This document shows, in pieces, positions 22,560 to 34,219 of a stretch of DNA of 64,000 bases. The DNA comes from Lentinula raphanica (taxonomy: Eukaryota; Basidiomycota; Agaricomycetes; Agaricales; Omphalotaceae). Position 1 is the stretch's first letter; each line of letters begins with the position of its first letter. The notes beneath the pieces were generated by a model. The model was given only the letters and a program-made list of their open reading frames with translations, had not been told where the DNA came from and did no database searches. The DNA lies in assembly GCA_027919835.1 (NCBI GenBank), contig JANVFP010000004.1, forward strand, positions 124,001-188,000, in the 5' to 3' direction. The translations under genes and the position numbers were made by a program.

Positions 22560-24609
22560 CTACATCTGCAAAACTGCCAGGGTGATGACAAGGTACAATG
22601 TGATTAGTATTATCCCTGCAAGGTAAGTGGACCTGCCATCTCTACAAGAATGGTTTATTAATATCATGTCACAGAGAGCTAATGAATAGCTCACTTGACA
22701 ACTGTGAGTGCAAGTAACACAGAAATGAAAAGGATGATCATCTCAAAGTCTCCAAATACAAGAGTAATTTCATGGCCTGAACTTGATGATTGTGCTATTT
22801 AAAAGCTCATCTTACAAGGACAGCATAGTATGAAGGACATACCACCACCCAATGATGACTAATAATGGTTCTACAAATGCAATGCTTTGCTGTAGATTGT
22901 AATCCAAGTGAAAAAGGGTAATAACAAAGGTGTTCATGACATACAATTGCAGTGCCAATGCAGATATCAACAGCCTTTGCCATCTGACCCTTCATAGCCA
23001 TTCTCACTGCAGATGTATCATCTGAATTTGCCTGATAATGTAGTCAGGGAGATTATCATCAGTGAAAATAAACTAGATAATGGCATACCAGTGGTAAAAG
23101 GATCAAGCTGAGGAAAATTTTTGGGGTTGAATACTCCTCTGCAAATTTATCTATAGCTACAACCACTGGAAGACCATTAGCATATTATTTTGGGAAAAAA
23201 ATTTAACAGCTCACTGCAGAACATATTTAGTGCAGTAACAATGGTAAACCTGTTCCACATGTCATTGCATGTCAAAAACTGGGGTCACTATGTGCTCAAA
23301 ACATTGAAAGCTCACAGTAGCCACACATAAACATGCCACTTTGTTTCATAATCCAAACTCTCATCCTGTTGCTTTATATTTTCTTCATCTTCATCTTCAT
23401 CCTCCAAGTCATCCTCATCTCTATCCAATTGAAATTTGTTTTGGAACAGGTTCCTATGAGTTTTGAACTGAATAATAGAGTCTGTTAGTGCCTTATCAAA
23501 ATTGAATCAGCCAAATAAGATTGGAGCTTTACTTGGAAAAATAGATATGCAAAATACATGACCAATGTAAGGCTCACAATTCCTCTTGAGATATAGAGTA
23601 CTTGTTGTCTTTCCTTTTGCTTCTCTGCAAAGAAGTTTTCAGCATACCTTATATCAAGTTGTATTACAGTCTACTAGTCAGTAGAAATCACCATGTAGGG
23701 ATTGAAAACCTCTTGGGGTCATATATTCCTTTCTGATATTGAAATTGTGGTAAACAGTAGGTATTATCAAGGCTGTTGAAAAAAACCCCTGTCAAACAAT
23801 AATCAATTAACAAAGAAAACTACAAACTGATACAAGACAGCAGCATAAACTTGGTAAAAGTAAGCAGTGCTGGCTCTAGATATTGTTGAGATAGAACACA
23901 CAGAAGTTGACCTAATCCAATGGTTGTAGCATCACTTAGCCTGAGAACTTAAAATGCATGATGAGAGAAGTACTCACACTTGAACACTAGTAACATCAAA
24001 GTCACTTGTGTAGAATCTCAGGCCAGCTAGACTCAAATGGGTCAAAGTTATACACAAGAACATGATTGCAATGAAACAAACCAGCAATGAAGGACCACCC
24101 CAAAATTAGAAGGACATTTGTCAGAATAGATCCAAGAATCTAGAGTAATGAGCTATTCAGATCAAGTATTATATCATATAGAAAATCATACTACTTACCA
24201 TGTTCTGTGCAGTTGCAGCATAATCTATTTTGATATAGTGAGTTGCAACCAATGAGGTTGGTCATGATACTCACCTTGAAGAATGGCAACTGTGCCCACA
24301 ATGATTTTCACAATATTCCCAGTGGATGTTTCAAGTAACCCAATGTTTTTTGAATCAAACCTTTTACCTAGCAAGTCAGTAGCTTCACTGAGAAACTAGG
24401 AAGATATATCATTAGCAATGAGGGAGGAGAGTATGCATGTAATAATTACCCAGGTGAGATTTAGTGTTGCACTGAAGCTCAATGACAGCTGCAGAAATGC
24501 ATCCCAATCCCAAAAAAGTGAAATTATGCTCAATGGAATTGTTCCCAACAGCATGAACTTCAGCAATGGGGCAAATATAAAGATAGTTAAAAGGAGGATG
24601 TTGGATGAA
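22255..24609. other. CpG-free segment
   Basis: Reading every line by eye I find no CG dinucleotide between the CG at 22253-22254 and the one at 24610-24611, about 2.36 kb. Sequence on the right side, including the NACHT exons, has ordinary CpG content. The segment is AT-rich and matches the exchanger part of the NACHT-CAX gene. CpG loss of this kind is the classic trace of long-term cytosine methylation and deamination. Confidence 0.85.
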
Positions 24610-26146
24610 CGGGATAGTATGAAGGGTGCATAGTCCTTATGTGCTTCGAAATCATCAACTAAGATAGAGATTTGACTCGGTTGATTCATCACCAGTTTAA
24701 CAGTAGACACAATGAGATGAATCTGGGAAATGAAGGTTGAATGATGGATATAGAATCGACGTGATCGGGACTTGTCAGATAGATAATCTTGAAAAGATGT
24801 ATGAAGAATCTGAATGTGTGTGTTGTCAATCTTGAGGACAGAGTGCATTCCGCGCAATACAAGCGCAACTTCCCCAGCTTGAAGTCCTGACAGAACCTCA
24901 ATCACCGCTATGCACGGCCCACATGGGTGATTGTTCCAACGTCTTAACCCGTCCAACCCACCCAGGCGTATGAACGTGCCCAATATCATGACCACTTTCT
25001 TGGGATCAGGATATGATGAAAGTATTTGCTCATATAGAAGATCCAGTTCCTTGAACGGTAGATGTCTTTGCGGAACTCTCTTCAGTCCGCGGATGATCGA
25101 AAGTTGCTCCAGAGGATGAGAATGCTTCTCTGCAACAAAGTTGAGTACTGTGGAAGCATAGACGAACTGCCCACATGCTTTCTCAACAATCTCTTCGATG
25201 ATGTCGGAGTCAGGCCATGGGTCCGGAAAATTGAGATGTTTTGTCCGGGGATGCTCCCGTACATTGGCAAAACCAGCTTCCAAAAATCTCTTGATATCTC
25301 TTCTAGTATTCCAAACATCCCTATCCAAGCTGAGATGCTTCAAGAGTGATTTCATAGCATTGATCTGGAAGGCCTCATGAATTTGAGGCTCTTGTCGGCT
25401 GAAGATGAGGAATCGAAAAGGCAGGAGTTCGTCTGAAAGGGATGCGATAAGAGCAATGATTCGTTCCTGAGTGATAGGGTCGACGCATTCATCAAGGCCA
25501 TCGATAACAATGACCCATGGTTGGCTCATCCAAGCACCGTCAACTTCCTGAGCCTTTTGGAGAGCCTTTAGAATCAACTCTTTGAACTGTGTGTCCAAGG
25601 ATGATTGCAGAACGCCGGGATTTCGACGCAGAGTCTCAGTAATTGCTTCTTCGAATGGGTCTATGCCTGTAGCAAGCTGATATGCAATCGTCGGAAAGAG
25701 GTATCCTGCATGGCCTGCTGCGTGATTACGAGAAAAAAAGAAGGAGGCTCCTAGGATATGGTGGTCTGCAGTATGCTCCGCAATAGTCTGCGCAAGGGCA
25801 GATTTACCTACACCGGCAGAGCCATATATCCAGCATATCGAACGCTCCTCCAATTCGGCATCAATCCAACTATTAATTTCCTCCAGAACTTCCTTCCGGG
25901 TGTCTGGGTGACATCTGGGAGGGGAATCGCGTAGTACTGAATCATGTATCGCGCCGACGTCTTTTATGAACTCTAATAGAGTATTCAGAGCTGAAGCTAG
26001 GAGAACGGTTGAGCAAGTTGAAGTTCCTCTTCACAACAGGACGTACCAGGACTGCTCTCATATGTGACATTGGTTTGATCCCTGCCAACATTTTGAAAGG
26101 TGGAACCATGTAGCGAGAATCCGTGTGCATTTGGAAAGAACGACAT
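22560..26146 (-). CDS. NACHT NTPase fused in frame to a CAX-type cation/proton exchanger
   Basis: Exon 1 (26146-26047) starts MSFFPNAHGFSLHGSTF and has NVGRDQTN, a phrase common at the start of agaric NACHT proteins. Exon 2 (25972-24450) carries Walker A YGSAGVGKSALAQT, Walker B PWVIVIDGLDEC, the FSRQEPQI sensor region and HTSFQDYLSDKSRSRRFYI. The frame runs on without a stop into NILLLTIFIFAPL and WDWDAFLQLSLSFSA, the first CAX helices. Exons 24395-24275, 24224-24199 and 24139-24082 give FLSEATDLLGKRF, STGNIVKIIVGTVAIL and ILGSILTNVLLILGWSF. Later exons give AGLRFYTSDFDVTSVQ, TALIIPTVYHNF, LYISRGIVSLTLVMYFAYLF, the acidic loop DRDEDDLEDEDEDEE, AVRMAMKGQMAKAVDICIG, FVEPLLVIIGW, MIILFISVLLAL and DGRSTYLAGIILITLYLVI. 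The stop is at 22560-22562. All junctions are GT-AG and in phase where checked. Total about 900 residues. If two genes, the exchanger might start at Met 24689. Key ion-site residues are changed (see findings). Confidence 0.72.
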
Positions 26147-26583
26147 CCCACACTGTCAGGGGCTACCTTTCACAGGAAAAGGTGGGGAGTCAACGAACGT
26201 CTCACTATCTCTTGGTAGAGTACGTGGAGTAGAGGCAAGAAGAGGAGAATCTGTAAGCTGTGGCGAATGTTAAGCGCCCAATCATTCGGGCTGTCAGTTC
26301 TGACTCTTCTGAGTTCACCTGAGCGGCGAACATTATTTGCATCATAATCATAGATTTAGCAGAGGTCAACATACGCGGAAGACGGTGTTGATGACAGATA
26401 TTCTCAGAACTCCGAGAACACCATGGCAAAACGACAGACAACAGCTGATACAGGTATGTAGAGTATATCGAAGTAGACGAAGGCAAATACAACGGAGATC
26501 AAAAGTATTCAAGAAAGTCATTGACGACGAACGTCGATAGATGCGTTGGGATCATGAAAATGGTTGTTATATCCAAAGCCAAA
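26147..26583. other. Intergenic region upstream of NACHT gene
   Basis: 437 bp; likely promoter of the NACHT-CAX gene and 3' flank of the next minus-strand gene. No other feature was identified. Confidence 0.5.
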
Positions 26584-27840
26584 TCAGTCGCGGCTAGCAA
26601 GGAAAGCTCCTCCCCGTGCTACACCATTGCGCGGTACCCCGTTAAATCCAAGCCCGGGACTGGGGAAATTGCGCTCGGAGTCACTGTAAGCCCCAAATCC
26701 GGGCATTGGGAAACCAGAACGTTGGAAGTCGAGTGCAAGTTTGTCTTCAGCTCCCGATGGCGGAATCATACTGAAGGAGCTTTCAGGACTCATCAGTGAG
26801 TTGACAGAAGCCGGGGAAACGAGAGACTCATTCTGTTCTGAAGACGTGGCGGAAGCAGAGGAACGAGATTTGGCAGACTTTGTCTTGGAAGATGATGATG
26901 AAGACGAAGATTTCTTCGGCTTTTTCGTCTTTGGCGTCGGAGATGGGAATTCGCTAGCAAGTGGACTGGGCCGGGAATTGGAATAGTCGGAACGGGAGGC
27001 AGATGTACCTCCAGGAGATCGACGTGAATCTGAGCCTCCACCAGATACGGAGCTACCGCCCTCGTTAGGCTTTCTAGCAGCGTACAGACCGCCGTCTAGG
27101 TCCGCTGTGTCGTCTTCGTCACCATCGACAGCAGAAGCTGTAGCCTGCTGGAACGGACCAAAGTTATCCGAGCACACACTGGGTGAACTGGGTGAGAACT
27201 CTTGCTGGAAGGGGGAAGGGATGTGTGGATAGGAGGTCCCGCTCCCTTGAAATCCTTCGAATTCACCTTCACCTCCGGTCTGAGCTAAAGCCGCCGCGAA
27301 TCTCTTCATTTCTTTCCGTTCTCTCCTCTTTCTCTTTCTCTCCTCCTTCTCTCGCTCCTTGGCAGCACGCACTTCTTCTTCCTCGATAACACGCTCATTA
27401 ATTGCCGCGGAGTCCAATGGAGCAGCATCGGATATGTTACCGTCGAACGATAATGTTGAAGATGTACGAGCTGGTCGTTGACGCTGTCGTCTTGACCGGC
27501 GTGAAATCTCGTCATGTTCTTCTTCATCTTCATCCTCTGGAAGATGTATCGGACCTGTAGAGCGTCTGCCGAACAAATCATAACCGAAAAATGTGATATG
27601 TTTTTTCTGCAGTTTCTTTTTTCTCCGTGATCGATTTTGACCAACGTTGGAATGGAGAGAGACAGTTTCGGCTTCGGTGTCGGTGTCCAGCAGTGGTTCA
27701 GTCAACAAAGACTCGAGGTACCGCGGAGGTCTTTGGAAAGAATCGCTGTCACTGTCATCATTGGAAGAAGGAGCCTTGAAGCAGTGAAGACATGAACCAA
27801 AGGCCGAGTGGAAGACGTCTTTCCATGATGGTGAATCCAT
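26584..27840 (-). CDS. Low-complexity charged protein of unknown function
   Basis: Single-exon protein of 418 residues starting MDSPSWKDVFHSAFGSCLHC. The short N-terminal block with CLHCF is the only part that looks ordered; the cysteines could be lipidated, as in similar N-termini (inference). A conserved-looking HITFFGYDLFGRRSTGPIHL follows at about residue 80, then a Glu/Arg coiled-coil-like helix (EEEEVRAAKEREKEERKRKR) at about 160-190. The rest is Ser/Gly/Pro-rich with an SSSSSSSSK run. There is no catalytic motif and no membrane segment. I do not recognise the family. The strand and spacing (437 bp) give no operon-like link to the NACHT gene. Confidence 0.72.
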   Translation of the reverse strand: MDSPSWKDVFHSAFGSCLHCFKAPSSNDDSDSDSFQRPPRYLESLLTEPLLDTDTEAETVSLHSNVGQNRSRRKKKLQKKHITFFGYDLFGRRSTGPIHLPEDEDEEEHDEISRRSRRQRQRPARTSSTLSFDGNISDAAPLDSAAINERVIEEEEVRAAKEREKEERKRKRRERKEMKRFAAALAQTGGEGEFEGFQGSGTSYPHIPSPFQQEFSPSSPSVCSDNFGPFQQATASAVDGDEDDTADLDGGLYAARKPNEGGSSVSGGGSDSRRSPGGTSASRSDYSNSRPSPLASEFPSPTPKTKKPKKSSSSSSSSKTKSAKSRSSASATSSEQNESLVSPASVNSLMSPESSFSMIPPSGAEDKLALDFQRSGFPMPGFGAYSDSERNFPSPGLGFNGVPRNGVARGGAFLASRD

Positions 27841-28935
27841 GGAGAAGTCTGGGTATTGTCAGGGCGTAAACGGTCAAGTTGAGAGCAGGTGATATGTCGG
27901 GCTATGTAGAAAACCTGTAGAAAACACTTGATTTTTTTGGAGGCATGCTGTCCGGCACCGGGTCAAATCAGGATGGGTGGCGCAAGATTAGATTACATAA
28001 ATTGCCTTTCACGTTTTTGAACTTTCGCATCTTCATTGTTGGTTTTTGCGAAGTGGCGAGGCCAAGGCATTATCGATATATCACCATCTGCCTCATAGGT
28101 GCGCTCTTAAATCTCTTGGTTTCCTCTTTCTTGTGGTAACGAACCTACAGCTCTAGACACTCTGCTCGAGAATTTGAGTTTATGCTAAAATTCGATGATT
28201 CTCTTCGGACACGTTCTACAAATAATGCCTGAAGCCACACCCTCCGAGATCATAGTGCTAGCAGCCATTCGACTGTAATTTAGGGTACTTACTGGATCGA
28301 ATTTCCAGTGGCGCTAACACGCTTTGAAGTGCGGCTGCTGGATCTTTCTCATGTCCCAGACGAAGTGATGCGTTGCTGGAGCAAGAAAATCCACATAGCC
28401 TGTCGAATCCGTAATACAATCCATCGCTATACCATTCCTCACTCTATGTCTTCAAGTTCTGAAGATCTCAGAAGCTTCAATAAATTCGTATAGCAGGTCC
28501 ACGCATAAAAATGCCCAGCCATCCAACGATACGATATTACGCCGGTGCACAAGACCTAGAAGCGTTTTGTGCCTTGTGGCTTTGGGGAACCTCTGACCCA
28601 TCTGGTTAAAATCATAATCTTGCAATTAAGAATCCTCAACTATCTTCGTTCTGATTAACACCTTCAATACTCTAGATACACCCGAATCGTGCTAGCACAT
28701 GGCTCCTCAGCTCGACTGCCTTATCTTTTCCCAATACTGGTAGGCTTTTTATGTAAGTCTACGTATCTCTCTTGTACTGCATGACCTCCCAACGATAACA
28801 CCTTTTTCTCTTAGTCTCCCGGTCCGCCAGAGTGTATAAATCCTCTGATACCCCACCTTCTTAATTTGAAGCCAGCCTCATCGGTGAATCTTTAGTTCTC
28901 AGCTTCGACAACACTGTTCGCTTCAGCGTCTCGAC
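27841..28935. other. Intergenic region between divergent genes
   Basis: 1.1 kb holding the promoters of the charged protein (minus) and the peptide transporter (plus). No other gene was seen. Confidence 0.55.
28835..28840 (+). promoter_or_regulatory. Probable TATA box of the oligopeptide transporter gene
   Basis: TATAAA about 100 bp above the ATG at 28936, followed by a pyrimidine-rich leader. Confidence 0.6.
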
Positions 28936-31900
28936 ATGGGTCTAGCATCTCTGACTGGTATCAGTTTGAGGAAGCACTTAGAACCCCAAGCCGCCGTGGA
29001 GGATTCTTTCAAGGATGAGAAAACCTTCACGAGAGACACGGTAGACCTACCTGAAAAACCGTACGCTGGGACCGATGAGAAAGTTCATCTGAGTGACAAT
29101 GATAGCTCGGATTCTTTCGTCGGTGATGTGTACGAGGACGTCCGAATAATTGACTTGGGAGAGGACGGAAAAGAGAGACCTATTGGTATGACCTGGTTGA
29201 CTGTCTCGGTTCAATGACTGAACTGCATTTCTCAAGTGACCGCCAATGACTGGAGTCTTCGACTGATCTCTCTCGAGGTAATTTCCATCTTTATCACCCG
29301 AGACTAGTTTCAAAGCGTCTATCCAGGATGACCCCACCCTTCCCGTATGGACGTTCCGCTTATGGTTCCTATCTATTGGTCTATCCTGCTTCGGTGCCGT
29401 TCTCAGCGAGATCTTCGTACGTCCTCAGGTCGTCGATTTTCCTCCGTCTCTCAACTAACATGAATCTAGGCATTCCGACCTCAAACCGTCTACGTCAGCC
29501 AACTCTTCCTCCAAACCGCTGCGTTTATCCTTGGCAAGATCATGGAAGAACTTCTCCCAGGACCCGTGAACCCCCGATTCCCGACACGCAACAATGCTTT
29601 CTGGAGATTCATCAACCCAGGAAGGTTCAATATCAAAGAACATGTCGGGATCGTCATCATGTCTGCGGCTGCTACCCATGGAGCTTTGGCGATCAACATA
29701 TTCGCTGCTGATGACCTGTTTTATAACACAACGATGAACCCAGCGGTTGCAATATTCACGTTGCTCGGTAGTCAACTTTTGGGTTATGGACTCGGAGGTG
29801 CGTTTATTTAGCACCTCGTGAGGCTTGATTATCGACGCAGGTTTTTAGGAATGATGCGTGGATTCTTGGTCTACCCCACGAGCATGGTGTTCCCGAATTT
29901 GATTCCTACCATCCAGATGTTCGATGTTTTGCATCGTGGTCATGATAACTCATTGCAGAAGAAGCGGGTCAAGTTTTTCTGGACATTATTCATAATCATA
30001 TGTGAGTTTATCTCCCCCTGATTCCCTTTTCGCCCGCTGATGTTGAATCCATTCGCTTCTAGTCTTTTGGCAATGGATACCAGAGTAAGCGCTTTTTTCA
30101 CAAGTCAAGAAATCCTGCTGATAGTGTGAATTTTCGTTATCGCAACAACAAAAAAGGTACTTTGCCCCGATGCTCACAGGACTTTCTATCTTTTGTTTGG
30201 CACAGAAGAACAGCGCATGGGTTACACGTATCTTCGGAGGCGCGGCTGGTAATGAAGGTACATTTACTATGTATAGCTTGAGCGATAAGCTAGAAGCAAC
30301 TGACCATAGTATCCGCCTAATTGAAAACAGGTCTTGGCCTTTTCTCACTCTGCTTTGGTTCGCGCCACTTCCAGCTCATCCTCTTGGTATTGGATTCACA
30401 TAACTTCTTTAGATTGGAATTATGTCGGAAGCGGAGGCTCGGCTTATGGTGCCTTGTTTCAACCCATACAAACCCAGCTTTCTCTGTACACTGGTGTGCT
30501 GATTTGCATGTGAGTAGAAATCCGGACTTGAGTGCTCAAGGCGTTGGTCTGATCCACTCCTTCACAGTATCAGCTTCTGCGCTGTGTATGCGAACAATGT
30601 CTGGAAGTGCGTCTCAGCTGCTTCCAAGGAGATACTCACAGGCTGACGCTTCTATTGCAACAGCGCCCAGAACTTCCCGTTCTTATCTCAGGTATCATCG
30701 TCTTTCTTTTCTTGCCCATCTTTTCTTTTTCTGCTGAGCGTTCATCGAGCAGCTCTTGTTCTTTGAGAATGGTACAGAGTATGATCAGACCCTCATCCTG
30801 AACGATGACTTCACTCTAAACGAGGGCAAACTTGCTGTTGTCGGGCTACCATGGTACAGCGCTACGCAGACTGTGGCAAAGATTGGAGCAAGTCTGTCAT
30901 TTGGGGCTACAAGTGCGTTTCTATTCTTATGTGGTAAACCTTCGACCAATAATATGTGATCCATAGTCACGCATATCATCGTCTGGCATGGTCAAGAGCT
31001 GTGGAATGCACTGTTAGCGGCGAGAGTACGTGTCCAGCGGCCATCAGCATTATGAATGACTTGTGACGAAACGTTTTGAATGTAGGCTGGCACTGTCGAG
31101 GATGGTCAGTATGTTTTACAACTCTTTTATGCCCAGTACTTCATTTGTATCAGCGCACTACGAGAAGATGAAGGTATGGGTCTCGTTGACGTTTGAAAGA
31201 CTTGTATTCAACTGATAAAATAACCGTACAGGTCTATAAAGAGGTGCCTTTCTGGTGGTACTTGGCCATGTTCGTGGCCTCCATGGCAATTGCGATAGCC
31301 ACCAACTACACTGGAGATTCTGAGCTTCCTTGGTGAGTTCGCATGATATGTTGACCTCGCTATTGGGATTAATATTCGTCCAGGTGGGCGTTCTTCATCT
31401 GTATGTCAATTCGAAGTTACGACCGACTCCCGAGTATTTATCAATATATTCATCCGGATAGCTGTTGGATTCGCCGCGTTCTTCTTGCCTATCATCTCTG
31501 CCCTATATGCTATCCTATGGTGCGCTCGTGGTGCTTTTACAGGGATATCCGCTTTGGTATAACGTTCACCTATCTCCAGTTTTGTTCCTGGTACAGAAGA
31601 CATAGCTCGAGTGCGATCCACATCAGATTTCGAAGGTTTCTCCTCTCATCGATATCCTTAGATGCTTGGAGCGGCGCTAGTTCCCGGGAGACCTCGCGTT
31701 CGTCGTGTCCCTTTCATTCCAAAATCTCTCTGATCATGATATGCTGCAGGCGAACATGTATTTTACTCTCTATGCGTACAATTCGACAGAACAAGGTCGC
31801 TCGATGACTCGTGACTTGAAGATGGGTTGGTAATCCCTTTGAGCTCACCTTTCGTGTTCGTTCGTTTGACAACTTCACCTATTAGGCCAGTATACCAAGC

Positions 31901-33090
31901 TTCCACCTCGAGTCACGTTTACGATGTATGTATAGACCGAAGGAACATACGCATTACTGACTCATTCTAGGCAATGCCTCGGTGCTGTCATTGGAGGTGA
32001 GGATATCCGTTCGGGACACGTTCTTTTGCTTACATTCATTGATCGCCTACGCAGCTCTTTTGAACTACCTTATCATGAAGATCGTTATTGCGAGCAATCG
32101 TGAAATTCTCCTAAGCGTTCAAGGAACCAACGTATGGTCAGGAGCAGCCATTCAGAGCTTCAATAGGTATCTGCCAATATCTCCTCGATGCTGTTGACGA
32201 GGGCGCTCATGACATTTTTCAGTGATGCGTGCGTAAAAAGCTCAGAATCATTTCGGCTGGCTTGACGGTTCTTTGACACTTGATACCATAGGATATCTTG
32301 GGGTGCTCTTGCTAAACAATTGTACTCGCCCTCTGGGCGTTACGGAGTGTGTATCTTCTGGTACATACTGATTACAATTGGCTCACTCGTTCTTCCAGAT
32401 TGTACCTATGTCGATCCTCATAGGATTGGTTGTCCCTATTCCGTTCTGGCTTCTCCACCGAAGATGGCCCAAAGCCCACTTCGATTCTGTTATCACACCA
32501 ATGATAACAGTTGAAATCGGATACCTCGCAGGCGAGTTTCTAGTCATGTAGCCGTGGTGAATCATAGTCAATAACTTGACCTTGCGTGTGCAGGTGGTAT
32601 CAACTCTTCTGTTTTCAATACATTCTTGCTCTGTATTTTCAGCCAATTCTTCATTAGAAAATATCATCCTAGGTGGTTCCGGAAGTACAACTTTCTGTGC
32701 GCATTGAATCAATCATGATGCTCGCTTCCTCTCATACTGATTTCTTTCCTGATGTAGACTTTCTGCTGCACTTGACGGAGGTGAGTTTGAACATTGCTGT
32801 ACGGCTAGGATGGTCCTGATCTGAACCGTCCACTAGGTACCGAAGTAATGGTATTTGTGTACTCGTAAGTACTTTGGTATCCACACTCTCTATTCGCACC
32901 TCAAGAAAAACTCACTTCAATGCGCTTTTGATTATTAGTTTCGCTGTGAGTACATTTATCTGACTTGGCCGTTCTTTCTGGATTTTAATGATTTGGATAG
33001 GTGGGAGGAGCAGGTGGTCGCGTTGTGAACTTCCCCAACTGGGCTCTTAATCCGGTCGGGAACCCGGATTATTGCAAACGCTTAACTTGA
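28936..33090 (+). CDS. Oligopeptide transporter (OPT family)
   Basis: Proton-coupled importer of small peptides in the plasma membrane. The start is the ATG at 28936 (MGLASLTGISLRKHLEP); a soluble, acidic N-terminus of about 90 residues precedes the first helix. Diagnostic stretches: LPVWTFRLWFLSIGLSCFGA, MEELLPGPVNPRFP, FINPGRFNIKEHVGIVIMS (the NPGPF-NxKEH signature with a PGR variant), FLVYPTSMVFPNLIP, FDWNYVGSGGSAYGA, ANMYFTLYAYNS, DLKMGQYTKLPPR and the C-terminal NPVGNPDYCKRLT ending at the TGA 33088-33090. About 15 or more short exons are needed, with most introns 45-70 nt. I checked landmark exons and found no frame-breaking stop, so the gene looks intact, though not all borders were fixed. 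The transported peptide is unknown. Confidence 0.88.
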
Positions 33091-34219
33091 GGCTTGAGCT
33101 TGTATCGTTTCCTTTGTTTACCAATTTAACAATGTATATCATGATTCTCACACCTTCAAGGTTCGATATCTCAAGGGCCTGTACGTCAATGACTGAACCG
33201 AAAAACCGGCCCACACTGGAAACTAGTCGCAATCCATGTGTTGTTGAAGTCGTTTCTGATTCCAATACCATGAAGTGCAGGTCGACCTATTGGAGCCTAA
33301 ATGCAATCTTGACTACTCGAACTCGACAGGTCAGAGTGGTGCACTATAGCTGTGCCAAAGCTGTGCGTTCATCCGACGCTATAGCCGACGCGCTTCAGAA
33401 CCAGTGCTTCCAGGTGCTTCCAGGACCCCCGGCAGCCCACCAAAATGTTTGCGCCCTCGAAGGCTCACTTTTACCCGAACCAAAAATTAACCAAAAATCG
33501 CCAGTTTTACCCGAATTTCATCCAGGGCTTTCTGAAGACCTCATTTTTACCCGATTATAGGCCCAGAGGTAGTATGAGCGCTTAAGGGCGCTTAAACATT
33601 TAGAAATTTTGTTTTTCGCAGCTTATGTGGCTCATGAGCTTTCTTTAACATCGTTCAGAGGTTGTAGCCTGTAGGGCTCACCTGAAGTGCAATATGAGTG
33701 TGTGCGGTCACTGCGGTGGATTCATCCCATGCCCTCCCCCTGCCAACCATTTTTACCCGAACATGTTATCAAAGTACTCAGAAATGGTCGGTTTTACCCG
33801 AATTTTTGTGCAGAGATTTCAAAATTTTTTGGTCATTTTTACCCGAACCGGGCGCTGACTTGGTCTCAATTTACCCCCCATTTTTACCCGAACGCGAACA
33901 GAGGTTTTGGTGGGCTGCCGGGGGTCCTGTGCTAGCCTGTGCTTCCCAAATTCATCTGAAATGAATCCGTTGAAATGGAATGGAACCGTTTCGTCAGGAT
34001 CATTATCATTATAATTTGATGCAGGGATTGCTCCTGATTGCTCATTCATACATAAGTTGAAGAACTCTTTTTGAGTCTCCCACCTTCTCTAGACTCCGAT
34101 ACCTCTTGCCTTCCCTCTACCGGCTGGTCCGGTCTATCTTTTCGAGTTGTAACTTATTCTATCTTTTGCACACAGACACACCCGAACACTCATCTTACAC
34201 TGGGAATCAACCAATCACA
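33091..34219. other. Intergenic region containing a small transposable element
   Basis: 1.13 kb between the transporter and the secreted PPxY protein. It contains the element at 33422-33928; the sequence on either side shows no gene. Confidence 0.6.
33422..33928. mobile_element. Non-autonomous TIR element (MITE-like), 507 bp
   Basis: The ends 33422-33445 and 33905-33928 are perfect 24-bp inverted repeats (outer bases AGGACCCCCGGC). No transposase is present. Inside are seven direct copies of TTTACCCGA (about 33470, 33504, 33546, 33755, 33793, 33838 and 33885), all in the same orientation. Flanks GTGCTTCC (left) and GTGCTAGC (right) agree at 6 of 8 bases and may be a decayed 8-bp target duplication. 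Confidence 0.75.

Noticed and set aside
33422..33928. TTTACCCGA copies as degenerate telomeric sequence
   Set aside because: The motif is not CCCTAA or TTAGGG in either orientation, and the copies are irregularly spaced within an inverted-repeat element.
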